DNA of 64,000 nucleotides from NCBI GenBank assembly GCA_942492835.1, contig OW818645.1, positions 1,178,001-1,242,000 on the forward strand. The letters run 5' to 3'. The translations under genes were made by a program, and so were the position numbers. Each line of letters opens with the position of its first letter. The first letter of the stretch is position 1. The notes beneath the pieces are model-generated. The model saw only the letters and a program-made list of their open reading frames with translations. It was not told where the DNA came from and did not search any database. The stretch is from GWB2-37-7 sp942492835 (GTDB lineage: Bacteria; Bacillota; Clostridia; Lutisporales; Lutisporaceae). Positions 17,074 to 26,239 of this stretch are shown one piece after another.

Positions 17074-18400
17074 GAGACTGTGAAAAAAGTCTGTAAATTA
17101 TAATAAATCAAAATAGCTTTCTATGATAAAATAAAAAATATCATAGGAGGCTATTTTATTATGGGAAAAAGAAAAAGAGAAACGATGAGCGAAGGTAAGA
17201 AAAACATTATTACAGCATTGCTGGATGAATACGATATCCAGTCTGCTGAAGATATTCAAGATGCATTAAAGGATCTACTTGGTGGAACAATTCAAAGCAT
17301 GCTTGAATCTGAAATGGACAATCATCTTGGATATGAACCATATGAGCGTTCATAAGGTACTAATGCTCGCAATGGTAAGAAATCAAAACTGATTAGGAGT
17401 AAGTATGGTGAAATGGGTATCGATGTTCCTCAGGACAGAGAATCCTCATTTGAACCAAAGATTGTTAAGAAGCGTCAGAAAGATATTTCTGGTATAGAGG
17501 ATAAGATTATTGGAATGTATGATAAAGGACTGTCTACACGTCAAATTTCAGAGCAGATTGAGGATATCTATGGTTTTGAAGTAAGCGAGGGAATGGTGTC
17601 TGATATCACTGATAAGTTGCTACCTCAGATTGAAGACTGGCAACAACGTCCTCTTGCAAGTGTATATCCGATACTATTTATTGATGCTGTTCACTTTTTA
17701 GTAAGGGATAATAATGTAATAAAGAAACTAGCAGCCTACGTTATCCTTGGAATTAATTCAGATGGAATGAAGGAAGTTCTAAGGATTCAAATAGGTCAGA
17801 CTGAAAGTAGTAAATACTGGCTTGGTGTGTTAAATGAGCTGAAGAATCGTGGAGTTCGAGACATTCTTGTACTATGTGCAGATGGTCTTACTGGAATGAA
17901 AGAGGCTGTAAATGCAGCATTTCCTAATACTGAGTATCAACGTTGTATTGTTCATCAAGTAAGAAATACTCTTAAATATGTTGCTGATAAAGATAAAAAG
18001 CTTTTTGCAGCTGATTTAAAGACCATATATCAAGCACCTAATGAATCAATTGCATATGATTGAAGTCACTGAAAAATGGGAGAACCATTATCCAAATGCC
18101 ATGAAAAGTTGGTCAGTAAACTGGGATGTAATAAGTCCAATATTTAAGTTTTCAGCTGATGTCAGAAAAATAATTTATACAACCAATGCTATTGAAAGTC
18201 TCAATAGTAGTTATCACCGTCTTAATCGTCAAAGAAGCGTATTTCCAAGTTATATAGCATTACTAAAAACATTATATCTAGCAATTTTTGAAGCTACGAA
18301 AAAATGGAATTTACCACTTAGAAATTGGGGGAAAGTCTATGGCGAGCTGTCAATAATGTACGAAGGACGAATGTAAATTTTATAACCTAAAAATTAAGTC
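17074..18400 (+). mobile_element. Degenerate IS256-family insertion sequence
   Basis: The left end carries GAGACTGTGAAAAAAGTCTG, an IS256-type inverted repeat, at about 17074. The matching right repeat is not found after the transposase stop (18376); the DNA runs directly into the tRNA terminator. The element is truncated on the right, and its transposase has two disruptions. Confidence 0.75.
17161..18376 (+). pseudogene. IS256-family (Mutator-type) transposase, broken
   Basis: Translation from an ATG after AGGAGG gives the IS256 N-terminus (LLGGTIQSMLESEMDNHLGY). An in-frame TAA at 17353-17355 follows EPYERS. The same frame continues through the catalytic part (LFIDAVHFLVR, VLCADGLTGMKEAV, YQRCIVHQVRNT) to a stop at 18063. 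The C-terminus (EVTEKWENHYP, YTTNAIESLNSSYHRLNRQR, RNWGKVYGELSIMYEGR) lies in another frame from about 18041 to 18376. One nonsense mutation plus one frameshift make it non-functional. Confidence 0.93.
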
Positions 18401-18402
18401 CT

Positions 18403-18433
18403 TTAAAAAACCTGTGATTTTATAAATCACAGG
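18403..18433 (-). terminator. Terminator of the tRNA-Leu transcript
   Basis: The stem CCTGTGATT/AATCACAGG (18411-18433) is followed on the minus strand by TTTTTT. It lies 17 bases downstream of the tRNA 3' end. Confidence 0.85.
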
Positions 18434-18449
18434 CGTGTAAACCATAAAT

Positions 18450-18526
18450 TGGTGCGCGGGATGGGAGTCGAACCCACAAAACTACGAACCTGAATCGTAT
18501 ACGTATGCCAATTCCGTCACTCGCGC
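18450..18526 (-). tRNA. tRNA-Leu(CAG) with encoded CCA and an unusually short variable loop
   Basis: 77 nt fold as a tRNA: acceptor GCGCGAG/CCCGCGC with one A-C mismatch, a 3-bp D stem (ACG/CGT) around GAATTGGCAT, anticodon stem TACGA/TCGTA with loop TTCAGGT, T arm GTGGG-TTCGACT-CCCAT, discriminator A and encoded CCA. The anticodon is CAG, hence leucine (CUG codons). The D loop also looks leucine-like. Leucine tRNAs normally have a long class II variable arm; here only five bases (GTTTT) lie between the anticodon and T stems. It has its own terminator and lies at the edge of an IS-rich island. Confidence 0.85.
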
Positions 18527-18585
18527 ATTTTAGTTTTGTTACATGAAATAGTATATCATCTTAAAGAAGACTTTTCAATTAAAAT

Positions 18586-20808
18586 TTAAAAACCAATAAT
18601 GTAATAGCTTACGAAGGCTTTTACTGTTCCCAATCTTGTTGTAACGAATTTTTTTAACATTTTTCTGTATTCCTCAAGCTGCTTTCGTTGTTGCTCAGTA
18701 ATTGCATCTTCGCTATATCTAGCTTGTTCTATAAGTCTTAGGATTTCATCCCCATCTTGGTAGTCTTCCTCTAAGGTGTATTTTACTTTATACCAGAACT
18801 CTCGCATAGTCTCTTCATTATCTATTTTTAGACCTACTTTCTTAAGATATCTTAGTATATCTTTAAAGTATTTGATAGAGTAATGTTTATCTGATGCTTT
18901 CTTTATTTTTAGCTCTATATATGCCCTCTTAGCTAACAAATAAAGGACTCTCATTAATAATATAGCAATTAAGGTCAAAATTATTCTCATTGTTAATGAA
19001 ATTTCTTTTTTCTGATTTAAATCTGTAGCTGTTCCATCATCTTCAACCTCAAGGTTTTTATCTCTGCTTGTGCTTTGTATTGGTGTTGTCGGAGTAATCG
19101 GATCATTTGGTTCTACCTTCGTTATAGGCTCAGTAGGCACTTCTCCTTGCACTCTGAAGCCTTGAAGTGGATATGAGGGGGTAGCCTCAAAGACTATCCA
19201 TCCATATGAGCCAAATTTAACTTCTACCCAAGCATGTGCATTAGTGCCAGGTATGTTTCTAACATAAGATTTGTCATACTCCCCTAGAAAGCCTTCGACA
19301 TATCTGCAAGGTATCCCAGAGGTTCTAAGCATTACAGCCATTGATGTAGCAAAGTAGGTACAATAGCCCTCCCTGCCTTCAAAAAGGAAGTAGTCTACAA
19401 ACTCAGCGCCCTTAGGCACCTCAGCTGGTGTTAAAGAATATTTATAGTTTTGTCTTAGGTATTGCTCTATAGCCTTTGCTTTGTCATAGTCATTATTGTA
19501 TTGTTCAGTAATTTCTGAGGATAGTTGTCTAACTCTTTTTGTAATATTTTCTGGCAACTGCTTATATATATCAGGTGCCTGACTTGATGTATCAGTTTGC
19601 CTTAAGGTATTAATATTTATATAAGGTATTTCACTTGTAACTGTATAGCTATCTTTTTTAGCAAGTATTCTTGAGAAATAACTCTCCATGTCTTCATCTA
19701 CTGAATACTTGTTTATTTTGCTCTCCACTCTGCTTAAATTGTTGGGTGCAAATATTGTTGAAGTTTTGAGATTTTGATGGGTAACTCTTATTTGTTTCTC
19801 GTAAACAGTTATATTATCAGGAAAGTTTAATCCTATATCCGAGTCAGAATTATATTTGACATCACTTTTCTTGGTTTTCCTCCAGCTGTTGCCAGTGTAT
19901 AAATCCTTGATTCTGCCTCTTAAATATATGTCATCCGTCGCATTTGTCTCTATAGTGATCATTATTTTGTCACTTAGCTTTACAGGCCCCCCAAGTTTTG
20001 CTGTTTCATAGCCTACTCTGCTAATATCGTAGCGCGAGCTAAAGCTAAAATTGCTACTGTCAATGTTATCATTTCTCCAGTTTGCTATAAATGGAAATAC
20101 CTGAGTCGCCTTTTCATTTAGCCAATTGAACTGTACCGGCTTTAGGTCTAATACTACAAACTGTGATATAAGTATAGATATAAATACTATTATCAGAGAG
20201 TTGAACACCCATTTTACATCTATATTATCATCTATGCTACTATTACTTTTAATCCATGCAGTCTTTTTTCTGTTATATACATTGTACGAATACAGCACTA
20301 GTGCCGCAAATAGGTAATATAAAAGATAACGTCTTGCATTGACTACATATATGAACCAGAAAAATGCGAAGGATGATGTTCCTAGAATAATCAGTAATCC
20401 ATAACCCTTCCTATTGAAAACTAGTAAAGAAATAATCAAGGTAATAAAAATTATATACAGAACAGAAAATAAAATAGAGTATTTCATCTCAAATGCTTCA
20501 TATCCAACTATAAATTGTGGAAGCCAGACAAAAAAATCTATTGCCTCACTAATAAGCTTTTCAGGAATTAATATTTGCTTGGCATAGGCGTATATTCCAC
20601 CTGCGACTGTAAGTATTGCAGCTCCTATAAGAGTTTTGGGATATTTAATTAGGATTGCTGCTACAGTTACAATTAATAATGAATAGCAGAGCAATACTGT
20701 AGGCTTAATTGTCATCCCAGTAGAGTCCAATATAGCCAAGTTTAGGCTCATAACCATAATAGTTATTAAAACTATAAAAAATATCATCTCATAAAATTTC
20801 TTATTCAT
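18586..20808 (-). CDS. TgpA-like membrane transglutaminase-domain protein
   Basis: About 740 residues. Six or seven N-terminal membrane helices (to about residue 230) precede a large extracytoplasmic part with a transglutaminase core. The catalytic Cys is in GREGYCTYFATSMAVMLR and the His in GTNAHAWVEVKFG. The usual third Asp position reads FEATPSY (Glu), a variant common in Firmicutes. A further membrane helix (MRIILTLIAILLMRVLYLL) and a DUF4129-like cytoplasmic tail end it. The start is an ATG after GGGAGG, one base past the preceding stop. Third gene of a MoxR-DUF58-TgpA operon, thought to act in envelope or protein-complex maturation. Confidence 0.88.
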   Translation of the reverse strand: MNKKFYEMIFFIVLITIMVMSLNLAILDSTGMTIKPTVLLCYSLLIVTVAAILIKYPKTLIGAAILTVAGGIYAYAKQILIPEKLISEAIDFFVWLPQFIVGYEAFEMKYSILFSVLYIIFITLIISLLVFNRKGYGLLIILGTSSFAFFWFIYVVNARRYLLYYLFAALVLYSYNVYNRKKTAWIKSNSSIDDNIDVKWVFNSLIIVFISILISQFVVLDLKPVQFNWLNEKATQVFPFIANWRNDNIDSSNFSFSSRYDISRVGYETAKLGGPVKLSDKIMITIETNATDDIYLRGRIKDLYTGNSWRKTKKSDVKYNSDSDIGLNFPDNITVYEKQIRVTHQNLKTSTIFAPNNLSRVESKINKYSVDEDMESYFSRILAKKDSYTVTSEIPYININTLRQTDTSSQAPDIYKQLPENITKRVRQLSSEITEQYNNDYDKAKAIEQYLRQNYKYSLTPAEVPKGAEFVDYFLFEGREGYCTYFATSMAVMLRTSGIPCRYVEGFLGEYDKSYVRNIPGTNAHAWVEVKFGSYGWIVFEATPSYPLQGFRVQGEVPTEPITKVEPNDPITPTTPIQSTSRDKNLEVEDDGTATDLNQKKEISLTMRIILTLIAILLMRVLYLLAKRAYIELKIKKASDKHYSIKYFKDILRYLKKVGLKIDNEETMREFWYKVKYTLEEDYQDGDEILRLIEQARYSEDAITEQQRKQLEEYRKMLKKFVTTRLGTVKAFVSYYIIGF

Positions 20809-20809
20809 T

Positions 20810-21994
20810 CTAACTACCTCCCAGTGCAAGCCTTATATTATCGGCAAGGGATATAGTGTTAACTGTTATACCACGTTGCTTTAAAGCCTCAACATTAGAA
20901 TTTACAAGCTCTTTGTTTCGACATAAATAGATAATAGCAAACTCAATACCCTTTGCTTTGAAGCTAAAAAGCACTTCTAATGCCGTTTCGTCAATCTGTG
21001 GAGTGATAATAATAGCAGTCGCGCCTAAACTAAGCTTCTGTGCTTCTCTCTTTAGCAGCTCCCAAATCGGTGTATCACCAGTAGCCTCAGACTTGGTTAT
21101 CTGGTCTAAGAACTCAGTAAATCTTCCTATGCCCGAACCCGAAAGCTTAACAAAGTTCTTATCCTTAGCATAAAGACTTGCAGCCATATGATTATTTAGC
21201 GCATATTTCAGAATTGAAGCAGCACATTCTGCACCCATTTCCTCAATTTCATCTGCAAAATCGCCTGTATAGCTTTTATGATATAAATCCCAAAATACAT
21301 TTAAATCTGCTGTAGCATTTAGCTCCAGATTCTTTACGTAAAACTCGCCCTTATGAGCAGTGACCTTCCAGTGTATCTTTTTTAAACTATCACCTACTGC
21401 ATATTTTCTTATATCTCTAACACTTGCATAATCCTCATAGGCACTATGGTTTACAGGTACAGTACCAAAGTTTTGCCTATAGGGTATTACAAGACTCTTT
21501 AGATTATAAACTTTGGGATAAACATATAAAGATATATCATTATTAAAGCTTTTTTTCCACTTGAAAATGCCCATAGCATCTCCAAATTCCACATCTATAT
21601 GACCTATTTGATATATTCCCTTGTTTTTACATACAAATTCTTTTTTTATGAAGGTCTTAGAAGCGGGCATTATGGAATAGATTTTTTTTCGTTCTTGTTC
21701 TCCCGTCATTCTTTTTAAGAAGTGAGTATCTACACTAAAGTATGGAATTGGAAAGATGCCCGAGTTATAAAATTCCAATTCTAGCTTAACCTCTTCACCT
21801 ACTTGAACTCTGTCGCTGTTTTTCCAAAGTATATTTACAATGTTTTCATAAACACTTTTTCCACTAAAATAAGAAAGTACAATTATAGACAATAGAGCTG
21901 TTACTAAACTGTATATGAATACTCCCCCCACAAAAAGTGCAGCGATAAACAATATTATCAATAAAATAAATGGCCGCTTACTGACCTTAAGCAT
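20810..21994 (-). CDS. DUF58 domain protein of the MoxR operon
   Basis: 394 residues. Two close N-terminal hydrophobic segments (residues about 8-45) are followed by an extracellular-like beta region. The DUF58 signature is DYASVRDIRKYAVGDSLKKIHWKVTAHKGEFYVK, at about 195-228 (read in two parts: ASVRDIRKYAVGDS and KIHWKVTAHKG). The C-terminal vWA-like half lacks a clear DxSxS metal site. DUF58 proteins are regular partners of MoxR ATPases, possibly as adaptors. It overlaps the MoxR gene by eight bases and abuts the transglutaminase gene, so the three are one translationally coupled unit. Confidence 0.88.
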   Translation of the reverse strand: MLKVSKRPFILLIILFIAALFVGGVFIYSLVTALLSIIVLSYFSGKSVYENIVNILWKNSDRVQVGEEVKLELEFYNSGIFPIPYFSVDTHFLKRMTGEQERKKIYSIMPASKTFIKKEFVCKNKGIYQIGHIDVEFGDAMGIFKWKKSFNNDISLYVYPKVYNLKSLVIPYRQNFGTVPVNHSAYEDYASVRDIRKYAVGDSLKKIHWKVTAHKGEFYVKNLELNATADLNVFWDLYHKSYTGDFADEIEEMGAECAASILKYALNNHMAASLYAKDKNFVKLSGSGIGRFTEFLDQITKSEATGDTPIWELLKREAQKLSLGATAIIITPQIDETALEVLFSFKAKGIEFAIIYLCRNKELVNSNVEALKQRGITVNTISLADNIRLALGGS

Positions 21995-22937
21995 TTAGCT
22001 TTACCACTGGTACATGGACAGACTTTATAATATCCTCCAGCACAGAAGCTTCTTCTTTCCCCTGAATCCTAGCTTCAGACTTAATTATCAATCTATGGGC
22101 TAAAGTTTCATATACAAGCTCTTTTATATCATCAGGTATAACATACTCTCTTCCTCTTACATATGCCAAAGCTCTGCTAACATTAAACAAAGCCAGTGTA
22201 GCTCTAGGACTACAGCCTAAATATATATCGTTGTTATTTCTTGTTAACTGAGTTATCTGTATAATATAGTCCTGTATGCTTTCATCTACAAACACCTTCT
22301 GTACTTCTTGCTGCATAATGGCTATATCATCTTCAGTAATAACTGCTTGAAGTTTATCTAGGGGATTCTCTTCTTTATATGTAGCCAATATCTTCTTCTC
22401 TTCTGAAAAGTTAGGATATCCCATAGTTATTCTCAATGTAAATCTATCTAGTTGAGCCTCAGGAAGTGGAAATGTACCCTCGTACTCTATAGGATTTTGT
22501 GTCGCAAGTACCATAAAAGGTTTTGGCAGCATATATGTACTTCCATCAACAGTTATCTGTCTCTCTTGCATTGCTTCCAGCAAACTGGACTGAGTCTTTG
22601 GTGAGCTTCTGTTAATTTCATCAGCCAATATAATATTTGAGACTATAGGACCTTGTTTATACTCGAACTCTCCCTTTTTCATATTATATATTGTTAGTCC
22701 AGTGATATCCGAAGGCACCAAGTCAGGTGTAAACTGTATCCTTTTGAAGCTACAGCCAATTGACTTTGCTATAGCATTTACAAGTGTAGTTTTTCCAACA
22801 CCTGGTACATCCTCAATTAAGACATGGCCTCCACTAAGCAGTGCTACCATGATTTTCTCAGTAACCTCCTTCTTGCCTATAATAACCTTTGACACATTAT
22901 TAATTACCTCTGGGAGTTTATTTTTGATTGCGCTCAT
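21987..22937 (-). CDS. MoxR-family AAA+ ATPase
   Basis: 316 residues of typical MoxR length. Walker A is VPGVGKTTLVNA (about residues 42-54), Walker B with sensor is IILADEINRSSPKTQ, sensor I is VLATQNPIEYEGTFPLPEAQLDRF, and the C-terminal lid contains GCSPRATLAL. MoxR proteins act as chaperone-like remodelers for metal insertion or complex assembly. The gene heads the MoxR-DUF58-transglutaminase operon and has an excellent GAGGAGG ribosome binding site. The client is unknown. Confidence 0.92.
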   Translation of the reverse strand: MSAIKNKLPEVINNVSKVIIGKKEVTEKIMVALLSGGHVLIEDVPGVGKTTLVNAIAKSIGCSFKRIQFTPDLVPSDITGLTIYNMKKGEFEYKQGPIVSNIILADEINRSSPKTQSSLLEAMQERQITVDGSTYMLPKPFMVLATQNPIEYEGTFPLPEAQLDRFTLRITMGYPNFSEEKKILATYKEENPLDKLQAVITEDDIAIMQQEVQKVFVDESIQDYIIQITQLTRNNNDIYLGCSPRATLALFNVSRALAYVRGREYVIPDDIKELVYETLAHRLIIKSEARIQGKEEASVLEDIIKSVHVPVVKLNA

Positions 22938-23280
22938 GTATATTCCTCCTCATATATTAATTGGATTTCATATGTCATATATACCATATCATTACTTTTT
23001 AGTTTACTTTATCTGTATAAAAAGTCAATGACTTTAGATAGAACACACAAATTGATTAGCAATAAAATTCATGATAAAATTGTGTGCTTTATAAACAGCA
23101 GAATATATTATTATTGTATTTGAAATTATCTTACTATTCAATTAATTAATGATGAATTATATATTAACATTTCTTCACATGTCATCTAATTATTACATAA
23201 AATAAAACTTTTTATTAAATAAAAAAAACTTCAATAGAGAATTTATTGAAGTCACGTAAATTAAACTTTACTATGCTATA
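22938..23280 (-). other. Intergenic region with a second terminator hairpin
   Basis: No gene is seen here. The stretch is very AT-rich and probably holds the promoter of the MoxR operon. A 9-bp hairpin ACTTCAATA (23227-23235) with TATTGAAGT (23243-23251), followed on the minus strand by a run of T, looks like a back-up terminator for the genes at 23306-23822. Confidence 0.6.
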
Positions 23281-23307
23281 AAAAAGACTGCTCTTTTATG
23301 AGCAGTT
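23281..23307 (-). terminator. Terminator after the YbjQ-family gene
   Basis: The stem ACTGCTC (23287-23293) pairs with GAGCAGT (23300-23306), with T residues on the minus strand. It overlaps the stop codon of the preceding gene. Confidence 0.75.
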
Positions 23308-23626
23308 ATTCTTCACTTACAATTACAGCAGTTCCAAACGCCATTATCTCTGCCGCACTTTGCATTACCGAAGCTGAAGCAAAACGAATATTTAAAATTG
23401 CATTTGCCCCCAGACCTTCAGCCTCTTTAACCATTCTTGAGATTGCAATCTTTCTTGCCTCATCAAGCATCTGTGTGTACTCTTCTATTTCTCCTCCAAC
23501 CAGTGTTCTAAGACATGCCATAATATCCTTACCAACATGTTTTGAGTGTACTGTACTTCCCTTAACCATTCCAAAAACCTTTTCAACCCTCATACCTGGA
23601 ATATGATCAATATTTACTAAGATCAT
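23306..23626 (-). CDS. YbjQ/UPF0145 (heavy-metal-binding domain) family protein
   Basis: About 106 residues beginning MILVNIDHIPGMRVEKVFG. They match the small pentameric YbjQ/UPF0145 fold, with GGEIEEYTQMLDEARKIAI and the conserved ending GANAILNIRFASAS and MAFGTAVIV. The start chosen is the ATG at 23626, eight bases after AAGGGG; an ATG six bases upstream is too close to that site. It overlaps the end of the small membrane protein gene by 20 bases. The family has no established activity. Confidence 0.87.
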   Translation of the reverse strand: MILVNIDHIPGMRVEKVFGMVKGSTVHSKHVGKDIMACLRTLVGGEIEEYTQMLDEARKIAISRMVKEAEGLGANAILNIRFASASVMQSAAEIMAFGTAVIVSEE

Positions 23627-23822
23627 CCTCATCACCCCTTCTATTTTTATATGAACGTTCAAAAATTAATGCAAATATAACTATTACTAAACCTATTATT
23701 GCAACCGAAATACCAAGTTTTATAAGAATCGGAATTTCAGGTTCCAAAGCTATTGTATAAAGTGCAAAAGCTAGTATACATAATATTCCTGCTAATATCA
23801 TGAATATTCCAATCTTCTTCAT
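23607..23822 (-). CDS. Small two-helix membrane protein
   Basis: About 71 residues from an ATG with GGAGG seven bases upstream. Hydrophobic segments at residues about 4-22 and 33-53 predict two membrane passes, followed by a charged tail (FERSYKNRRGDEDDLSKY). No family is recognised. Overlap with the YbjQ-type gene suggests coupled translation and perhaps a shared role. Confidence 0.75.
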   Translation of the reverse strand: MKKIGIFMILAGILCILAFALYTIALEPEIPILIKLGISVAIIGLVIVIFALIFERSYKNRRGDEDDLSKY

Positions 23823-23892
23823 AATAAAACCTCCATTCATTTTTGTTTATAACGAATGAAGGTTTTAAAAAGTTTCTCTTGTATAAATTTTA

Positions 23893-24567
23893 TCAATCCT
23901 TTTTGCTTTGTTCTTTTACTGCTATCCACTGCTCCCTTGCAAGCTTCTCAATTCTTGGATTAGTTACACGTTGGGGATTATTTACTGCCTTATTGAACCA
24001 AAACACCGAATCTTTAAAATTCTTTAATCTTCTAGAAAGCTCTCCCAATAGGTATTGCATAGATATCTCATCAAGATTTCCTATAGGCATTTCTTCTTTA
24101 TCATAAGCAATACTGTAGTTTTCCAAAGAATACTTAAGAAAACCTATTTCCTTTTCATCTTTCTGTACTCTATAAAGCCATGCAAGCTTTAGACATATTC
24201 CAGCTATTATACTATTTTTTGAATCTCTCGAGTTTGCAATGAAAAGTGCTAACTTGAAGCTGTCTATTGCATCGCTAATATTTCTTTCATTGCAAAAGCT
24301 TCTAGTTACTGTTTTTCCCGATAGCATTTCTTTAATTTTATTCAGTTCAACTGAGGTTAAACTGTCAAAGGAGTTCTCGGAAGCCGCATAACCACAATGC
24401 GGACAAACAAAAATTTCGTAGTACATAGGGTTGTAATTCTTATAATATACACAAAAGTCTTCATCTCTTTTATCTACAACGCAAGCAGACATCCTTAGCT
24501 TTTTGCTGGAAAAATTGTTATTGCATATTGGACATTTAATTTCTTTTTCATATAACACATCACTCAT
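23893..24567 (-). CDS. DUF2225 zinc-ribbon/TPR-like protein
   Basis: 224 residues of the DUF2225 family. The N-terminus holds a metal-binding CPICNNNFSSKK and then FVCPHCGYAASENSF, two CxxC pairs that likely bind zinc. A helical, TPR-like C-terminal half follows (LKLAWLYRVQKDEKEIGFL, YLLGELSRRLKNFKDSVFWF). DUF2225 proteins are widespread in Firmicutes and of unknown function. The gene stands alone, with its own start ATG after a weak purine-rich site. Confidence 0.85.
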   Translation of the reverse strand: MSDVLYEKEIKCPICNNNFSSKKLRMSACVVDKRDEDFCVYYKNYNPMYYEIFVCPHCGYAASENSFDSLTSVELNKIKEMLSGKTVTRSFCNERNISDAIDSFKLALFIANSRDSKNSIIAGICLKLAWLYRVQKDEKEIGFLKYSLENYSIAYDKEEMPIGNLDEISMQYLLGELSRRLKNFKDSVFWFNKAVNNPQRVTNPRIEKLAREQWIAVKEQSKKD

Positions 24568-24674
24568 ATTTTATCTCCATAAATTTATATTATAGTTATA
24601 TATTAAATATTATTAATAAAATAATCAATGTTTTTGTATTTTTGTGTAAATCAATGTAATTTAATGTAAATAAG

Positions 24675-24710
24675 GCTGAATATAACCAAATGTATTAGTT
24701 TATATTCAGC
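24675..24710 (-). terminator. Hairpin after the VanW-family gene
   Basis: The stem GCTGAATATAA (24675-24685) pairs with TTATATTCAGC (24700-24710). The T-tract on the minus side is weak (CTTATTTA), so termination is likely but not certain. Confidence 0.55.
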
Positions 24711-24724
24711 ACTTATAGTTATTC

Positions 24725-26134
24725 TTATAAATTGTTTGTCTTAGGAGATGTTGGTACTGTAGGACCATCAGGCGCTACCGAAGGAGCTACAGGCTTTGTT
24801 CCCACCCTTTTTACTCCATTAACTACTCTATAATTAGAGTTGCCCAAAGTTTCTTTTAGAATTTGTTTACCGTTTTCATATACTATTCTTTCCGTTTTAA
24901 CCACATATCCTATATGAGCTTTCTTTTCTATCTTTTCTGTTCCTACTAGCATTGTAGCATCTTTGATAATCTTTATTTCTGGAGGTATAGTCTTTACAAT
25001 TTCACTGTTTATTTTTACAGTTCTACCAGGATGCTGGTTTTTGCCAAATACAGTGAACTTCACCCAGCTTCCTTTAACCTCTCCATAAATATATATAGGA
25101 TAATCTGTATTATTCATAAATTTGAAATCAATATAATCCCCCGAGATTGTTGCATCTCGTCCTAATTCTACATAAGATAGTGTCAGAGAGTGATTCTGTC
25201 TTTCTATTATCTTCAAATTTGATATTAATACTGCATTGTACAAGGTACTGGATACCTGGCAAACGCCACCTCCTATACCTGGAACTAGTTCATTGTTAAT
25301 TATAACCTTTGCATCCTTATAACCATACTTTGCTAATCTTGGACCTATTGTCTCATTTACAGAGTAAACCTCACCTGGTCTTATTAGTACATTGGAGGCA
25401 CTGCTTGTTGCCACTTTGATATTTATGCTTCTGTCAACATCCGCTGCATTAAACTTAGTCGAGAATTCTCCCAATTTATCCTGAACATGAGCTAAGTCTG
25501 CTCTTTTTACAACAGGCTCTATTATCTCAACAGGAAGCTCTAGCAAACCTATTTCAACATTTTGAAGGTGATTGGTTACAATAGTCAGAGTACCTTCCTT
25601 GTCTAATATTCTTCCTATTCTTTCATCAGTAATTGCAAAGTCTTTTCCCTTATATCGTATAGTTGCATCTATTACATCTTGATCTATTTCCACTGCAATC
25701 TGGTCAATAAGCTTATTTATTGGCTCTGTATTATACTTACTTTCTACCTCAAAGCTATGCGTTTTATTAAGCCTTGTATTTATTGTTTCGGTAAGTCTTT
25801 TAAATACATCTCCACTATGCCCTACATCGTAAGCCTTATCAATAGCTTCCTCAATATTATATGAATAGCTTAAGTCCTTATAGCCAATTTTCCATTCTTT
25901 TTTTTCAAATTTCAATAAAATAAAGGCTTCCCCAATTTTCTCCTCATATATTCCTTTTAATCTATTTTCAGCTTCATACCTTGTAAGTCCTGACACATCA
26001 ATTCCACTAATTGATATATTAGGCTGAATGACATCATTGCTTAAAATAGCAACTGCTGAGGCTACAATTATTGCAAATATTAAAAAAATAATTATAAAAT
26101 ATAGGCCAGCCTTACTTAGTTTATAGCCCTTCAT
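24725..26134 (-). CDS. VanW-family protein with peptidoglycan-binding-4 and G5-like domains
   Basis: 469 residues. An N-terminal membrane anchor (residues 10-30) is followed by a PG_binding_4-type repeat region (VSGLTRYEAENRLKGIYEEK). The VanW core has its signature RPGEVYSVNETIGPR, GGGVCQVSSTLYNAVLISNL and SYVELGRDATISGDYIDFKF. A G5-like segment (KKAHIGYVVKTERIVYENGK) leads to a Pro-rich tail. Such proteins are exported and probably interact with peptidoglycan; despite the name they do not by themselves confer vancomycin resistance. The start ATG has AAGGAGG. It looks monocistronic. Confidence 0.9.
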   Translation of the reverse strand: MKGYKLSKAGLYFIIIFLIFAIIVASAVAILSNDVIQPNISISGIDVSGLTRYEAENRLKGIYEEKIGEAFILLKFEKKEWKIGYKDLSYSYNIEEAIDKAYDVGHSGDVFKRLTETINTRLNKTHSFEVESKYNTEPINKLIDQIAVEIDQDVIDATIRYKGKDFAITDERIGRILDKEGTLTIVTNHLQNVEIGLLELPVEIIEPVVKRADLAHVQDKLGEFSTKFNAADVDRSINIKVATSSASNVLIRPGEVYSVNETIGPRLAKYGYKDAKVIINNELVPGIGGGVCQVSSTLYNAVLISNLKIIERQNHSLTLSYVELGRDATISGDYIDFKFMNNTDYPIYIYGEVKGSWVKFTVFGKNQHPGRTVKINSEIVKTIPPEIKIIKDATMLVGTEKIEKKAHIGYVVKTERIVYENGKQILKETLGNSNYRVVNGVKRVGTKPVAPSVAPDGPTVPTSPKTNNL

Positions 26135-26239
26135 TCAACTACCTCCTTTACTCTCTATATATAGACGAGCTTGTCTATAAAATGTTTCATTGTTTTCATC
26201 TCCAATTTATATCTGAATACCCAATAAAATCATAAGAGT

